DNA of 64,000 bases. Origin: Thiohalospira halophila DSM 15071. GTDB taxonomy: Bacteria > Pseudomonadota > Gammaproteobacteria > Thiohalospirales > Thiohalospiraceae. The position numbers were made by a program, and so were the translations under genes. The stretch lies in NCBI RefSeq assembly GCF_900112605.1, contig NZ_FOMJ01000001.1:396577-460576 (forward strand). Direction: 5' to 3'. How positions within the stretch are numbered: position 1 is the stretch's first letter; every line of letters begins with the position of its first letter. Under the pieces are notes generated by a model, which did no database searches, was not told where the DNA came from, and saw only the letters and a list, made by a program, of their open reading frames with translations. Positions 42,282 to 51,033 of the stretch are shown piece after piece.

Positions 42282-42876
42282 TGCCACCAACGAGGTCGCC
42301 GGCGTTGTCCTCTGCGGCGGGCGCGGCCAGCGCATGGGCGGACGGGACAAGGGGCTCGTGGCCCTGGATGGCCGCCCCCTGGCCGAGTGGGCCGCCCGCG
42401 CCCTGGCCCCGCAGGTGGCTCGGCTCTGCATCAACGCCAACCGGAACCGGGAGGCCTATGGTGAACTGGGCTGGCCCCTCTGTCCCGATACCGTGGCCAA
42501 TTTCCCCGGGCCGCTGGCCGGTTTCCTGGCCGGCCTGGGTCAGCTCGTGGAACAGCCCGGAACCTGGCTGGCCACCGTCCCCGGCGATACCCCTCGCCCC
42601 CCCGCCGACCTGGTGGAGCGCCTCCTGACAGCGGCCCGGGAGGCCGGCGCCCCGGCCGCCCTGGCGCATGCCGGCGGGCGTCGCCAGCCGGTCTTTGCCC
42701 TCCTCCACCGCGACCTGCGCCCCTGGCTGGAGGCGGCCCTGGCGGCCGGCAATCCCGCCACCGGCGCCTGGCTGGACGAAGTCGGCGCCGTGGAGGTGCC
42801 CTTCCCCTCGGCGGAACCCTTCGCCGGCATCAACACCGAGGCGGAGTGGCGCCGTCGGGAAGCCGAGGGGGTCTGA
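42268..42876 (+). CDS. mobA: Molybdenum cofactor guanylyltransferase
   Basis: Attaches GMP to molybdopterin to make the MGD cofactor. 202 residues from TTG 42268, with AGGAGGAAT just upstream; an earlier in-frame ATG (42199) lacks this site. Nucleotide motif LCGGRGQRMGGRDKGL, then PGPLAGFLAGL and VPGDTPRPPADLV. Implies molybdoenzymes (not in this window). Confidence 0.93.
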   Translation: MATPDATNEVAGVVLCGGRGQRMGGRDKGLVALDGRPLAEWAARALAPQVARLCINANRNREAYGELGWPLCPDTVANFPGPLAGFLAGLGQLVEQPGTWLATVPGDTPRPPADLVERLLTAAREAGAPAALAHAGGRRQPVFALLHRDLRPWLEAALAAGNPATGAWLDEVGAVEVPFPSAEPFAGINTEAEWRRREAEGV

Positions 42877-42955
42877 CACCGTGAGCCGGGGCATGCGGAT
42901 CGGCCATCCCTGCTACCGTCGTGCGCTGTCGCACGCCGGGAAGGGCTAGAACGCC

Positions 42956-43345
42956 ATGGGGATGGAGAGTTTCCACGTCCTGGTGGCCGATGACCTGCGC
43001 TCCATGCGCAACGTCATCAAGTCCATCCTGCGCAACATCGGCTTCGCCACCATCTACGACGCCGAGGATGGGCAGCAGTCCCTCCACCTCTTGCGCAACG
43101 AGACCATCCACCTGGTGGTCTGCGACTGGAACATGCCCAGGATGACCGGTCTGGAACTGCTGGAGGCCATGCGCGCCGACAGCAACCTCGCCGATATCCC
43201 CTTCATCATGGTCACCGCCGAGAACAGCAAGGAGCGCATCACCCAGGCCATCGAGGCCGGCACGGATGAATACGTGGTCAAGCCCTTCAACGAAGAGACC
43301 CTGCGCAAGAAGATCGCAAACGCGCTCCGACGCCACAGCCCGTAG
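42956..43345 (+). CDS. Single-domain CheY-like response regulator
   Basis: 129 residues, receiver domain only. Acid pair in VADDLRSMR, phosphoacceptor Asp in VVCDWNMPRMTGLELL, Thr/Lys switch residues in MVTAENS and VVKPFNEETL, very like chemotaxis CheY. No chemotaxis genes lie nearby; it is followed by heme oxygenase and a bacteriophytochrome, so it may act in that light pathway or as a stray cheY. A CGTGCG-CTGT-CGCACG hairpin (42920-42935) sits in the leader. Confidence 0.93.
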   Translation: MGMESFHVLVADDLRSMRNVIKSILRNIGFATIYDAEDGQQSLHLLRNETIHLVVCDWNMPRMTGLELLEAMRADSNLADIPFIMVTAENSKERITQAIEAGTDEYVVKPFNEETLRKKIANALRRHSP

Positions 43346-43429
43346 CGATGGCCTTGCTTTCGCCGACCATCGGGTCGCGGTAGAGTGACCGCCGCGCGGA
43401 AATCCCGACGACCGCATTGAAGGTTATCC

Positions 43430-44035
43430 ATGCAGACAGAAACCGGCGCCATGGCTGCCGAAACCCTGCCGGATACGGACGTCCGGTCGCTGCTCCGGGA
43501 TGCCACCGCCGAACTGCACGCCGACATCGAGGCGAGCGCCGTCGTCCGCCGGGTGATGGCCGATACGGTCACGGAGGCCGACTATCGCCACCTCCTGGCC
43601 CGCCTTCACGGTTTTCATCGCCCCCTGGAAACGGGGCTGAACGACTTCTGCACCCGAACCGGAGAAGAACGGCCCTATCAGCGGCGTGTCGTCCGCCTGG
43701 AGCGTGACCTCCGGGCGCGCGGGATCGACCCCGACGACCTCCCCCGCTCGCCCGACGCTCCCCGCCCGCACGACCGGGCACAGCTGCTGGGAATCACCTG
43801 GGTACTCGAGGGCTCCGCCCTTGGTGCGCAGGTCATCCGGCGCCACCTGGAGGCGCGCCTGGGGCCGGCCGTGATCGGCCCCTTCCACGCCGCGGAGGGC
43901 CCCGCCGCCTGGCGATCCTTCCTGGCCCGGCTGGAGGGCGAGGTTCGCTCCCCCGGGGAGCGCGAGGCCGCGCTCCGAGGGGCGCGCGTCACCTTCGCGG
44001 GGCTGCTGCAATGGCTGCAGGAGGCCGGGGCGTGA
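43430..44035 (+). CDS. bphO: Heme oxygenase supplying biliverdin (BphO type)
   Basis: 201 residues. Opens haem to biliverdin, the chromophore for the phytochrome encoded next. LRDATAELHADIEAS holds the proximal His; GITWVLEGSALGAQVI is the conserved distal helix with its Gly-rich kink. Overlaps the phytochrome gene by four bases (GTGA), so the two are co-translated. Confidence 0.93.
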   Translation: MQTETGAMAAETLPDTDVRSLLRDATAELHADIEASAVVRRVMADTVTEADYRHLLARLHGFHRPLETGLNDFCTRTGEERPYQRRVVRLERDLRARGIDPDDLPRSPDAPRPHDRAQLLGITWVLEGSALGAQVIRRHLEARLGPAVIGPFHAAEGPAAWRSFLARLEGEVRSPGEREAALRGARVTFAGLLQWLQEAGA

Positions 44036-46098
44036 ACCACGTCGATCTGGACAACTGCGCTCAGGAGCCCATCGCCACCCCGGGGAGCATCCAGCCCTTC
44101 GGCGCGCTGCTGGTGCTGGAGCCAGCGGACTACACCATCCGGTTCGCCAGCGCCAATGCCGGCGACCACCTCCCGGGCGCGCCGGATGTGGCCTCCCTCC
44201 CGGGCCGGCCGCTAACGGACTGGCTACCCTGCGCCGGAACGCTCGCGAGGATGGACCGGGCGCTGGAGCAGCGGCCCCGGGCGACGGCGACTCTATCCGT
44301 CGGCGAGGCCAAGAACCCTGCCGCCCTCCACCTCACCGGCCACCGCAGTGCCGAGGGACTGGTGGTGGAACTGGAGCGCCTGCCGGACTGTGGCGCCGAG
44401 GCCACCGAGCAGAAGGTGGACCGCCTGGACCGGTTCCTGCAGCAGCTCGCCACCTGGCACGACCCCGATTCACTCCTGGCCTTCGCCGCGGGGGAACTGC
44501 GCGAGGCTGCCGGCGTGGCGCGGGCCATGGTCTACCGCTTCGATGCCGACTACAACGGCACCATCTCCAGCGAACTCACCGACGGCCGGCCCCAGCGCTA
44601 CCAGGGTCAGCGCTTCCCGGCCAGCGACATCCCGGAACAGGCCCGTACGCTCTACCGCCACAACCGGGTGCGCGTGATCCCCGACACCGCCTACACCCCG
44701 GTCCCGCTGCTCGCCGAGGAGGGCCGCACCGAGGCCCCCGACCTCGGCCTGGCGCTGCTGCGCAGCGTCTCCCCCATCCACCTGGAATACCTGGGCAATC
44801 TCGACGTCCGCGCTACCCTGGCCCTCTCCATCCTCGACGAGCAGGGCGACCTCTGGGGCATGCTAGTCTGCCACCACGATGAGCCGCGGGACTTTCCCCC
44901 GGCGGTTCGCGATTACGGCGCCATGCTGGGCGAGCTCCTCTCCGCCCACCTCCCCCTGCTGCGCCTCCGCCGGGAGCAGGAGACCGTGGAACGGGGGCTG
45001 GAGCGGGTCAACGAACTTCTGGCGGACCTGCCCCGGGCGGATGACCTCATTCCCTACCTGCACCGGCAGAGCGAGGCGCTCCTGGCGGCCTTCGCCGCCG
45101 ACGGGATGATGCTCTGCCTCCGGGGCGAGTGCCATACCATGGGCGAGCAACCGCCGGCGGGGATCCGGTCAGCACTGGAGACCGCCGTCGACAGTCGGGG
45201 CGACGGGGAGCGGATCTTCGCTACCAGCAAGCTGGGGGAGCTGGCCGGCCACAATGGGACCGGCTGGGCCGCGGGGGCCCTCTACGTCCCCCTGGCCAAC
45301 CACGGCAATGACTACCTCTGCTTCCTCCGTCGGGAGCAGATCGAGACCATCGACTGGGCCGGCAATCCCAACAAGGCGGTGGAACGCAATCCCGATACCG
45401 GCCGGCTCTCCCCGCGCAAGTCCTTCGACCTGTGGCAGGAAGAGGTCCGCGGCCAGAGCCTCGCCTGGCAGGGGCACCATATCAAGATGGCCGAGAAGCT
45501 GTCGCAACTGGTGGGGCTGCACCAGGGCTACAAGGTCCGCCAGGCACTGGAGACCGAGGCCCGGCTCCACCACCAGGCCCACCACGACGCCCTCACCGGA
45601 CTGCCCAACCGGGTCCTGCTACTGGATCGCATCGAGCAGGCCATGGAGCGAGTCGGCCGGCACGGCCACAGCCTGGGGCTGCTGTTCACGGACCTCGACG
45701 GCTTCAAGGCGATCAACGACTCCCTGGGCCACGACGCCGGCGATCGCGTGCTGGTAGAGGTGGCCAACCGCCTGTCGGCCGAGCTGCGCGACTGCGATAC
45801 CCTCGCCCGCCTGGGCGGCGACGAGTTCGTCATCCTCGCGGAGGCGGGCTCGCCCGCCGAGGCACGAGAGGCCCTGGGCGGGATTGCCGAGCGCGTCATT
45901 GCGACCGTGGCGCGCCCCCTGGAGAAGGAATCCGGCTCACCCCGCCTGGGGACCAGCATCGGCATCGCCCATTACGCCCTGCCGGAGGCAGGGTCCGCCT
46001 CGGTCAGCGCGGAGCAGCTCCTGCGCGAGGCGGATGTCGCCATGTACGAGGCCAAGCGCACCGGCCGCAACCGCTACGCCTTCGCCAGCGACGACTGA
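44032..46098 (+). CDS. bphP: Bacteriophytochrome diguanylate cyclase (PAS-GAF-PHY-GGDEF)
   Basis: 688 residues from GTG 44032, AGGAGG upstream. Cys9 in DNCAQEPIATPGSIQPFG is the biliverdin-attaching Cys of bacteriophytochromes; the GAF domain carries FPASDIPEQAR (Asp199) and SPIHLEYL (His250); the PHY tongue shows PRKSF. The output is a GGDEF domain (intact LGGDEFVIL) rather than a histidine kinase. There is no EAL domain, so red/far-red light should control c-di-GMP synthesis. IQPFG replaces the usual IQPHG. Confidence 0.94.
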   Translation: MNHVDLDNCAQEPIATPGSIQPFGALLVLEPADYTIRFASANAGDHLPGAPDVASLPGRPLTDWLPCAGTLARMDRALEQRPRATATLSVGEAKNPAALHLTGHRSAEGLVVELERLPDCGAEATEQKVDRLDRFLQQLATWHDPDSLLAFAAGELREAAGVARAMVYRFDADYNGTISSELTDGRPQRYQGQRFPASDIPEQARTLYRHNRVRVIPDTAYTPVPLLAEEGRTEAPDLGLALLRSVSPIHLEYLGNLDVRATLALSILDEQGDLWGMLVCHHDEPRDFPPAVRDYGAMLGELLSAHLPLLRLRREQETVERGLERVNELLADLPRADDLIPYLHRQSEALLAAFAADGMMLCLRGECHTMGEQPPAGIRSALETAVDSRGDGERIFATSKLGELAGHNGTGWAAGALYVPLANHGNDYLCFLRREQIETIDWAGNPNKAVERNPDTGRLSPRKSFDLWQEEVRGQSLAWQGHHIKMAEKLSQLVGLHQGYKVRQALETEARLHHQAHHDALTGLPNRVLLLDRIEQAMERVGRHGHSLGLLFTDLDGFKAINDSLGHDAGDRVLVEVANRLSAELRDCDTLARLGGDEFVILAEAGSPAEAREALGGIAERVIATVARPLEKESGSPRLGTSIGIAHYALPEAGSASVSAEQLLREADVAMYEAKRTGRNRYAFASDD

Positions 46099-46103
46099 CG
46101 CCT

Positions 46104-46706
46104 TCAGGGACGGGTCGCGCGCACGGCCACGGGCAGGCGGGCCGGCGGCCCGAGAGACGGCAAATCAGCCAGTTGCCCGACCCGGGCGGCCACCTCCGCC
46201 CGCCAGAAGAGGGTGCGGCCGGCAAGACGCGACGCCGTCAGAGGACGTCGATCCAGGAAGGAGCCCAGGGTCACCAGCCAGGCCGGCGCGGGCCGTCGAT
46301 TGCAGAACCCCCAGGATGCGGCCTCTGCCCCTGCCAGGACCATCTCCCGCAGGGAATCCGGCCACCACCCGCCGGCCGGCAGGCTCACCACGATCCGGCC
46401 CCAGGCCAGCCGGCCGGCGGTCGGTCCGGTCTCGGCGACCGCCTGATCCACCAAAGGTGCCCAGATGGCCGCGGGATCGGGCTCCACCCCCAGCAGCAGT
46501 ACCTCGTCTCCCGACTGCCGCCAGGGGCCCAGTGCCATGAGCTGGGGTAGCGGATTACCGGCCGCCGGGAGGAGCCACGAGATCGCCGCCCGACCGCCGG
46601 CCGGCGGCGGTGGCTCCCAGCGGGCCGCGGGGGCATGGGGCTGCCGCGCCACCGGCCTGTTCCGGAGACGCGGCGAAGAGTCCGGGCGCCTATTCCGAAC
46701 CGCCAT
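46104..46706 (-). CDS. Unknown protein, 200 residues
   Basis: Not recognised. No signal peptide or membrane segment; Pro/Trp-rich (RLAWGRIVVSLPAGGWWPDSLREMVLAG), one Cys. Start ATG 46706 lies inside the end of the upstream gene (17-base overlap), suggesting coupling. It converges on the phytochrome gene with only five bases between stops. The frame shows the same third-position GC preference as its neighbours, which favours a real gene. Confidence 0.6.
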   Translation of the reverse strand: MAVRNRRPDSSPRLRNRPVARQPHAPAARWEPPPPAGGRAAISWLLPAAGNPLPQLMALGPWRQSGDEVLLLGVEPDPAAIWAPLVDQAVAETGPTAGRLAWGRIVVSLPAGGWWPDSLREMVLAGAEAASWGFCNRRPAPAWLVTLGSFLDRRPLTASRLAGRTLFWRAEVAARVGQLADLPSLGPPARLPVAVRATRP

Positions 46707-47541
46707 CCTCCCCTCGCTCTCCCAGGAAGCCGACCACCGCACCGGCGGCCCCGGCGACCGGATCCGCCGAGAGGGTGTGAAACTCGTCACCCGACTCGCC
46801 CGCGGCTCGCTCCAGACGCCCGTAACCCTCGTGTTCCGGATCCACCAGGACGGCGGCGGGGCCCGGCAGGTCGGCGAGGAGCCGGCTGGTATCCAGGTTG
46901 GGCTCGTCGGCGTAGTAGCTGAGCATGGCCGCGGCAGTCACATCCACCGACTCGCAATGGAGGAAGCCGATCCCGCGCAGCAGTTCGTCGGCCCGACCCT
47001 GATTGCGCAGTTCCCGGGCGCGCTCCAGCAGCGGCTCCAGCGACTGCCCGTGTTCCCGACGGTAACGGGCTGCGGCCCTGTCCGCCCGCCAGACCAGCGG
47101 ATCCAGCAGCAAGGCCGCCCCCAGCGCCGGGTGGCGGCTACGGGCCAGGAACCAGGCCACCTGGTTGCCGCCGCGCCCCTCGCCCAGGAAGTGGACCCGG
47201 GTGATGCCCCGCCGCAGGAGCCAGTCGAACCAGCTACCGACTTCTTCCATCCCGGCACGATGGAGTCGGCGCCACGGACCGTTGCAGCTGGCACCGGCGC
47301 CCCGGGGCTGTACCACCAGGACCCCGAACCCGCCCCGGAGGATGGCCTCCTGGAGGGACTGCCAGAGCGCCACCTTCGGATGCGAGGCATCCGGATAGAG
47401 CAGCACGACCCCGCGGCCCGGCTGCGCGGGCGCAGTATAGTCGGCCTTCAGGGTCGCGCCGTTGAAGGAGCGCTCCACGGGCTCCGCAGAGGCGGTGGCC
47501 AATCCCAGCACCAGTATCAGTAACAACCCGCCGCGTCTCAC
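46690..47541 (-). CDS. Secreted alpha/beta-hydrolase-like protein (DUF3530-like), nucleophile lost
   Basis: 283 residues from GTG 47541 (AGGAG six bases upstream), giving signal peptide MRRGGLLLILVLGLATASA. Hydrolase-like core with strands VVLLYPDA, GFGVLVVQP and the elbow FLGEGRGGNQVAW, where the usual G-x-S-x-G reads G-E-G-R-G: the Ser is absent. DUF3530-family proteins share this fold. Hence probably a non-catalytic or alternative-chemistry relative. Periplasmic. The stop lies 17 bases inside the next gene. Confidence 0.7.
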   Translation of the reverse strand: MRRGGLLLILVLGLATASAEPVERSFNGATLKADYTAPAQPGRGVVLLYPDASHPKVALWQSLQEAILRGGFGVLVVQPRGAGASCNGPWRRLHRAGMEEVGSWFDWLLRRGITRVHFLGEGRGGNQVAWFLARSRHPALGAALLLDPLVWRADRAAARYRREHGQSLEPLLERARELRNQGRADELLRGIGFLHCESVDVTAAAMLSYYADEPNLDTSRLLADLPGPAAVLVDPEHEGYGRLERAAGESGDEFHTLSADPVAGAAGAVVGFLGERGEDGGSE

Positions 47542-47643
47542 GCCGTCTCCTGCCAAGCTCCAGGGTCGATCCTACCGCCATGATGGCCCCGGGGCGAGCG
47601 CCCCCGTTCTCCCGGCTTGCGTCACCGCAGGGTGACGATTACA

Positions 47644-47661
47644 TTCAACAAAACCGTTGAA
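47644..47661 (+). promoter_or_regulatory. Inverted repeat, likely operator of the ArsR-rhodanese gene
   Basis: TTCAAC-AAAACC-GTTGAA: perfect 6-bp arms with a 6-base spacer, 12 bases before the ATG at 47674. The AT-rich TTCAA/TTGAA core is typical of ArsR/SmtB operators. Confidence 0.6.
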
Positions 47662-47673
47662 AGCGAATGGACG

Positions 47674-48360
47674 ATGTCCGAACACCTGCGACAGGAACTC
47701 TCCGACCAGTTTGCCCGCATCGGCAAGGCGCTGGGGAACGGGCGCCGCCTGGAGCTGCTGGAACTCCTCGCCCAGGGCGAACGCAGCGTCGAGGCGCTGG
47801 CCCACACCTCCGGCCTCTCGGTGGCCAACACCTCCCAGCACCTGCAGCAGCTGCGCCAGGCCGGGCTGGTGGAGGGCCACAAGACCGGTCAGCACGTCTA
47901 CTACTCCCTGGCCGACGCCCGCGTGGTCAGCCTCCTGGACCTGGTTCATCAGCTCGCCGAGTCACGCCTCGCCGAGGTCTCGCGACTGGTCCACAACTAT
48001 CTCGGGATCCATGACGAACTCGAGCCGGTTACCCCGGATGACCTCCTGGCACGGGCCCAGGAGGGGCTGGTTACGGTCCTCGACGTCCGTCCGCCGGAGG
48101 AGTTCGAGGCCGGCCACCTGCCGGGCGCCGTGAACATCCCGCTGGAAGAGCTGGAGGAGCGGCTGCCGGAGCTCGCGCAGGACCGGGACGTCATCGCCTA
48201 CTGCCGGGGTCCCTACTGTCTGATGGCCTACGAGGCGGTGGAACAGCTACGCTCCGCCGGCTTCAATGCCCGGCGCCTGCGCGAGGGCTATCCCCAGTGG
48301 CGCGAGGGCGGCTGGCCCGACGAGAAACGCGGGATCGCTGACGATAAACCGGACGATTGA
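47674..48360 (+). CDS. ArsR-family regulator fused to a rhodanese domain
   Basis: 228 residues. Winged-helix ArsR half (about 10-100; VANTSQHLQQLRQAGLVEGHK is the recognition helix region) and rhodanese half (about 112-215; LDVRPPEEFEAGHLPGAVNIP). The only two Cys in the protein are Cys177 and Cys182 in the rhodanese loop AYCRGPYC: the first is the sulfur-accepting Cys. The design suggests a repressor whose binding is set by persulfide loading. An inverted repeat overlaps its leader. No transporter or enzyme gene is next to it; glgP follows after 90 bases. Confidence 0.92.
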   Translation: MSEHLRQELSDQFARIGKALGNGRRLELLELLAQGERSVEALAHTSGLSVANTSQHLQQLRQAGLVEGHKTGQHVYYSLADARVVSLLDLVHQLAESRLAEVSRLVHNYLGIHDELEPVTPDDLLARAQEGLVTVLDVRPPEEFEAGHLPGAVNIPLEELEERLPELAQDRDVIAYCRGPYCLMAYEAVEQLRSAGFNARRLREGYPQWREGGWPDEKRGIADDKPDD

Positions 48361-48450
48361 GCCCGCGCCCTCTTCCCCTTTACCCCTGGCACGTTATGAT
48401 GCCTGTCAGATGCCGCGACACTGCGGCCCCGCAACCCGTGACAGGCCCTA

Positions 48451-51018
48451 ATGAGCTCGACCACCTTTTCCCTGGAAGTCCGCCCCAACATCCCCCAGCG
48501 TCTGGAACGCCTTCACGAACTGGCCGATGACCTCCTCTACTCCTGGGACCGCCAGGTCCGCGGACTCTTCTACCGCCTGGATCAGGAACTCTGGGAGGCC
48601 TGTGGCCACAACCCCAAGGTCTTCCTGCGCCGGGTCTCCCAGGAGACCCTGGAACAGGCCGAGGGGGACCGGATCTTCATGGAGGACTACAACCGGGTCC
48701 TGTCGGTCTACGACACCTACCACCAGGAGGGGATGCGTTCGCACATCGAGCCCTACCTGGATCCGAAGAAGGACCTCGTGGCCTACTTCTGCGCCGAGTT
48801 CGGCTTCCACGAGAGCTTTCCCATCTACTCCGGCGGCCTGGGCATCCTCGCCGGCGACCACTGCAAGGCGGCCAGCGATCTGGGGATCCCCTTCGTGGCC
48901 ATGGGCCTGCTCTACCGGCAGGGCTACTTTACCCAGACCATCGACAACCACGGCCACCAGATCGCCCACTATGCGCCCACGGACTTCGGTACCCTCCCGG
49001 TCCACCTCTGCCGCAACGAGTCCGGTGAAGAGCGGCGGGTAACCGTGGGAATGCCGGGGCGGGAGATCCAGCTCCGGCTGTGGCACGCCAAGGCCGGCCA
49101 CATCACCCTCTACCTGCTGGACAGCGACCTGCCGGAGAACAGCGAGGCCGATCGCGCCATTACCTACCAGCTCTACGGCGGCGACAGCCACACCCGGATC
49201 CAGCAGGAGATCGTACTCGGCATCGGCGGCGTCCGCGCCCTGCGCGTGCTGGGCCTGCAGCCCACGATCTGGCACATCAACGAGGGCCACTCCGCCTTCC
49301 AGATCCTCGAGCGCTCCCGGGAGCTGGTCGTGGAGGAGGAGCTGACCTTCGAGGCCGCCCTGGAGGCGGTCGCGGCGGGCACCGTCTTTACCACGCATAC
49401 CCCGGTCCCCGCCGGCCATGACATGTTCGACGCCGGCATGATGGAGGAGTATTTCTCCGGATTTCACGAGGAGTTGGGGAAGGATTTTCAAGAATTTTTT
49501 GAACTCGGCACGACCGGCGAGAACGGCGAGGTCTTCAACATGACCACCCTCGCCCTCCACGGCTCCCGTTTCAACAACGGCGTCAGCCGCATCCACGGCG
49601 GCGTCGCCGCCGAGATGGAGGCGACCCTCTGGCCGGAGGTCCCGCCGGAGGAGAACCCCATCCGCTACGTCACCAATGGCGTGCACGTCCCCACCTTCCT
49701 GGCGCGGGAATGGGGCAACCTGTTCGACATGCGCCTGCGGGAATGGCGCAACGAACTCCTCAACGAGGACTTCTGGGAGGCCATCGACCAGATCCCCGAT
49801 CACCGCTACTGGAGCCTGCGCCAGAGCCTGAAGACCGAACTCCTGGAGGATGTGGTCGAGCGGGCGGAGAATCAGTACCGGCGCAACGGCTACTCCGAGG
49901 CGATGATCAAGCGGATCACCCACTACGCCCGGCAGAGCGAGGCCGACACGCTGGTGATCGGCTTCGCCCGGCGCTTCGCGACCTACAAGCGGGCGACGCT
50001 CATCTTCTCCGAGCTGGAGCGGCTCAAGGAGCTGATGAACGATACCGACCGGCCGGTCATGCTCATCTTCGCCGGCAAGGCGCACCCCTCGGACAAGCCG
50101 GGCCAGGAGCTCATCCGCCGGATCCATGAATACGCCCTGCAGCCGGAGTTCGTCGGTCGCATCCTGCTGCTGGAGGGTTACGACATGGCCCTGGCGCGGA
50201 AGCTGGTGACCGGCGTGGACGTCTGGCTCAACACCCCGGAATACCCCATGGAGGCCTCCGGCACCTCGGGCCAGAAGGCGGGTGTGAACGGCGTCCTGAA
50301 CCTCTCCGTGCTGGACGGCTGGTGGGGCGAGGGTTACGACGGCAACAACGGCTGGGCCATCGTCCCCCACGATCCGGGCTTCGATCCCCACTATCGCGAC
50401 AGCGAGGAGGCGCGCGACCTGGTGGACATCCTGGCCCGCGAGGTCGTCCCGCTCTACTACCAGCGCAACAACCACGGTTACTCGGCGGCCTGGGTGCAGC
50501 GATCCAAGGCGGCCATGAAGAGTACCATCCCGCGCTTCAACGCCCAGCGCATGGTCATGGACTATGTCCGGGACTTCTACAGCCCCGCGCGGGACCAGGA
50601 TGCCCGCTTCCGGGCGCGGAAGCACGCGGCGGCCACCGAGCTGGCCGAGTGGAAGGGCCGGATCCGGGAATCCTGGGACGGCGTGGAGCTGGAGATGGTG
50701 GAGGAACCGCCCCGGGCCCTGCCCCACGGCGACAGCCTCCAGCTCCGCGTCCGTGCCCGACTCAACGGCCTGACGCCGGACGATGTGACCATGGAGTGCC
50801 TGGTGGCGCCGGCGCGCCGCGAGGACAGCCCCTTCAAGCCCGAAGACCGGTTCCAGCTGACCCCCGAGGAGGAGGACGAGGACGACTCGGGAAGCTGGAT
50901 CTTCACCCTGGACCTCTGCCCGCGGCTGGCCGGTCTGCAGCACTACCGGGTGCGGATGTATCCCAGCCACCCGCGCACCAGTCATCCCTTCGAGACCGGC
51001 CGGATGGTCTGGCTCTGA
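48451..51018 (+). CDS. glgP: Alpha-glucan (glycogen) phosphorylase
   Basis: 855 residues, the bacterial/archaeal form with an N-terminal DUF3417-type domain. Releases glucose-1-phosphate. PLP Lys region EASGTSGQKAGVNGVLNLS, GIGGVRALRVLG, NEGHSAFQ. A weak -10 (TATGAT, 48395-48400) lies 51 bases upstream. Around 49441-49505 the codons turn AT-rich, with a T6 run at 49495-49500, but the frame continues intact. Confidence 0.95.
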   Translation: MSSTTFSLEVRPNIPQRLERLHELADDLLYSWDRQVRGLFYRLDQELWEACGHNPKVFLRRVSQETLEQAEGDRIFMEDYNRVLSVYDTYHQEGMRSHIEPYLDPKKDLVAYFCAEFGFHESFPIYSGGLGILAGDHCKAASDLGIPFVAMGLLYRQGYFTQTIDNHGHQIAHYAPTDFGTLPVHLCRNESGEERRVTVGMPGREIQLRLWHAKAGHITLYLLDSDLPENSEADRAITYQLYGGDSHTRIQQEIVLGIGGVRALRVLGLQPTIWHINEGHSAFQILERSRELVVEEELTFEAALEAVAAGTVFTTHTPVPAGHDMFDAGMMEEYFSGFHEELGKDFQEFFELGTTGENGEVFNMTTLALHGSRFNNGVSRIHGGVAAEMEATLWPEVPPEENPIRYVTNGVHVPTFLAREWGNLFDMRLREWRNELLNEDFWEAIDQIPDHRYWSLRQSLKTELLEDVVERAENQYRRNGYSEAMIKRITHYARQSEADTLVIGFARRFATYKRATLIFSELERLKELMNDTDRPVMLIFAGKAHPSDKPGQELIRRIHEYALQPEFVGRILLLEGYDMALARKLVTGVDVWLNTPEYPMEASGTSGQKAGVNGVLNLSVLDGWWGEGYDGNNGWAIVPHDPGFDPHYRDSEEARDLVDILAREVVPLYYQRNNHGYSAAWVQRSKAAMKSTIPRFNAQRMVMDYVRDFYSPARDQDARFRARKHAAATELAEWKGRIRESWDGVELEMVEEPPRALPHGDSLQLRVRARLNGLTPDDVTMECLVAPARREDSPFKPEDRFQLTPEEEDEDDSGSWIFTLDLCPRLAGLQHYRVRMYPSHPRTSHPFETGRMVWL

Positions 51019-51033
51019 GGTAGCTGCAGGCCC

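Noticed and set aside
48387-48403. Sigma-54-like TGGCACG before glgP
   Set aside because: The downstream GC is 13 rather than 12 bases from the GG, and no TTGC is present.
49441-49505. AT-rich patch with a T6 run in glgP, possible programmed frameshift
   Set aside because: The zero frame continues through all catalytic motifs and no alternative frame adds a plausible product; only local codon drift.
48448-50985. 845-codon minus-strand frame opposite glgP
   Set aside because: No recognisable features; glgP on the plus strand is complete with all motifs.
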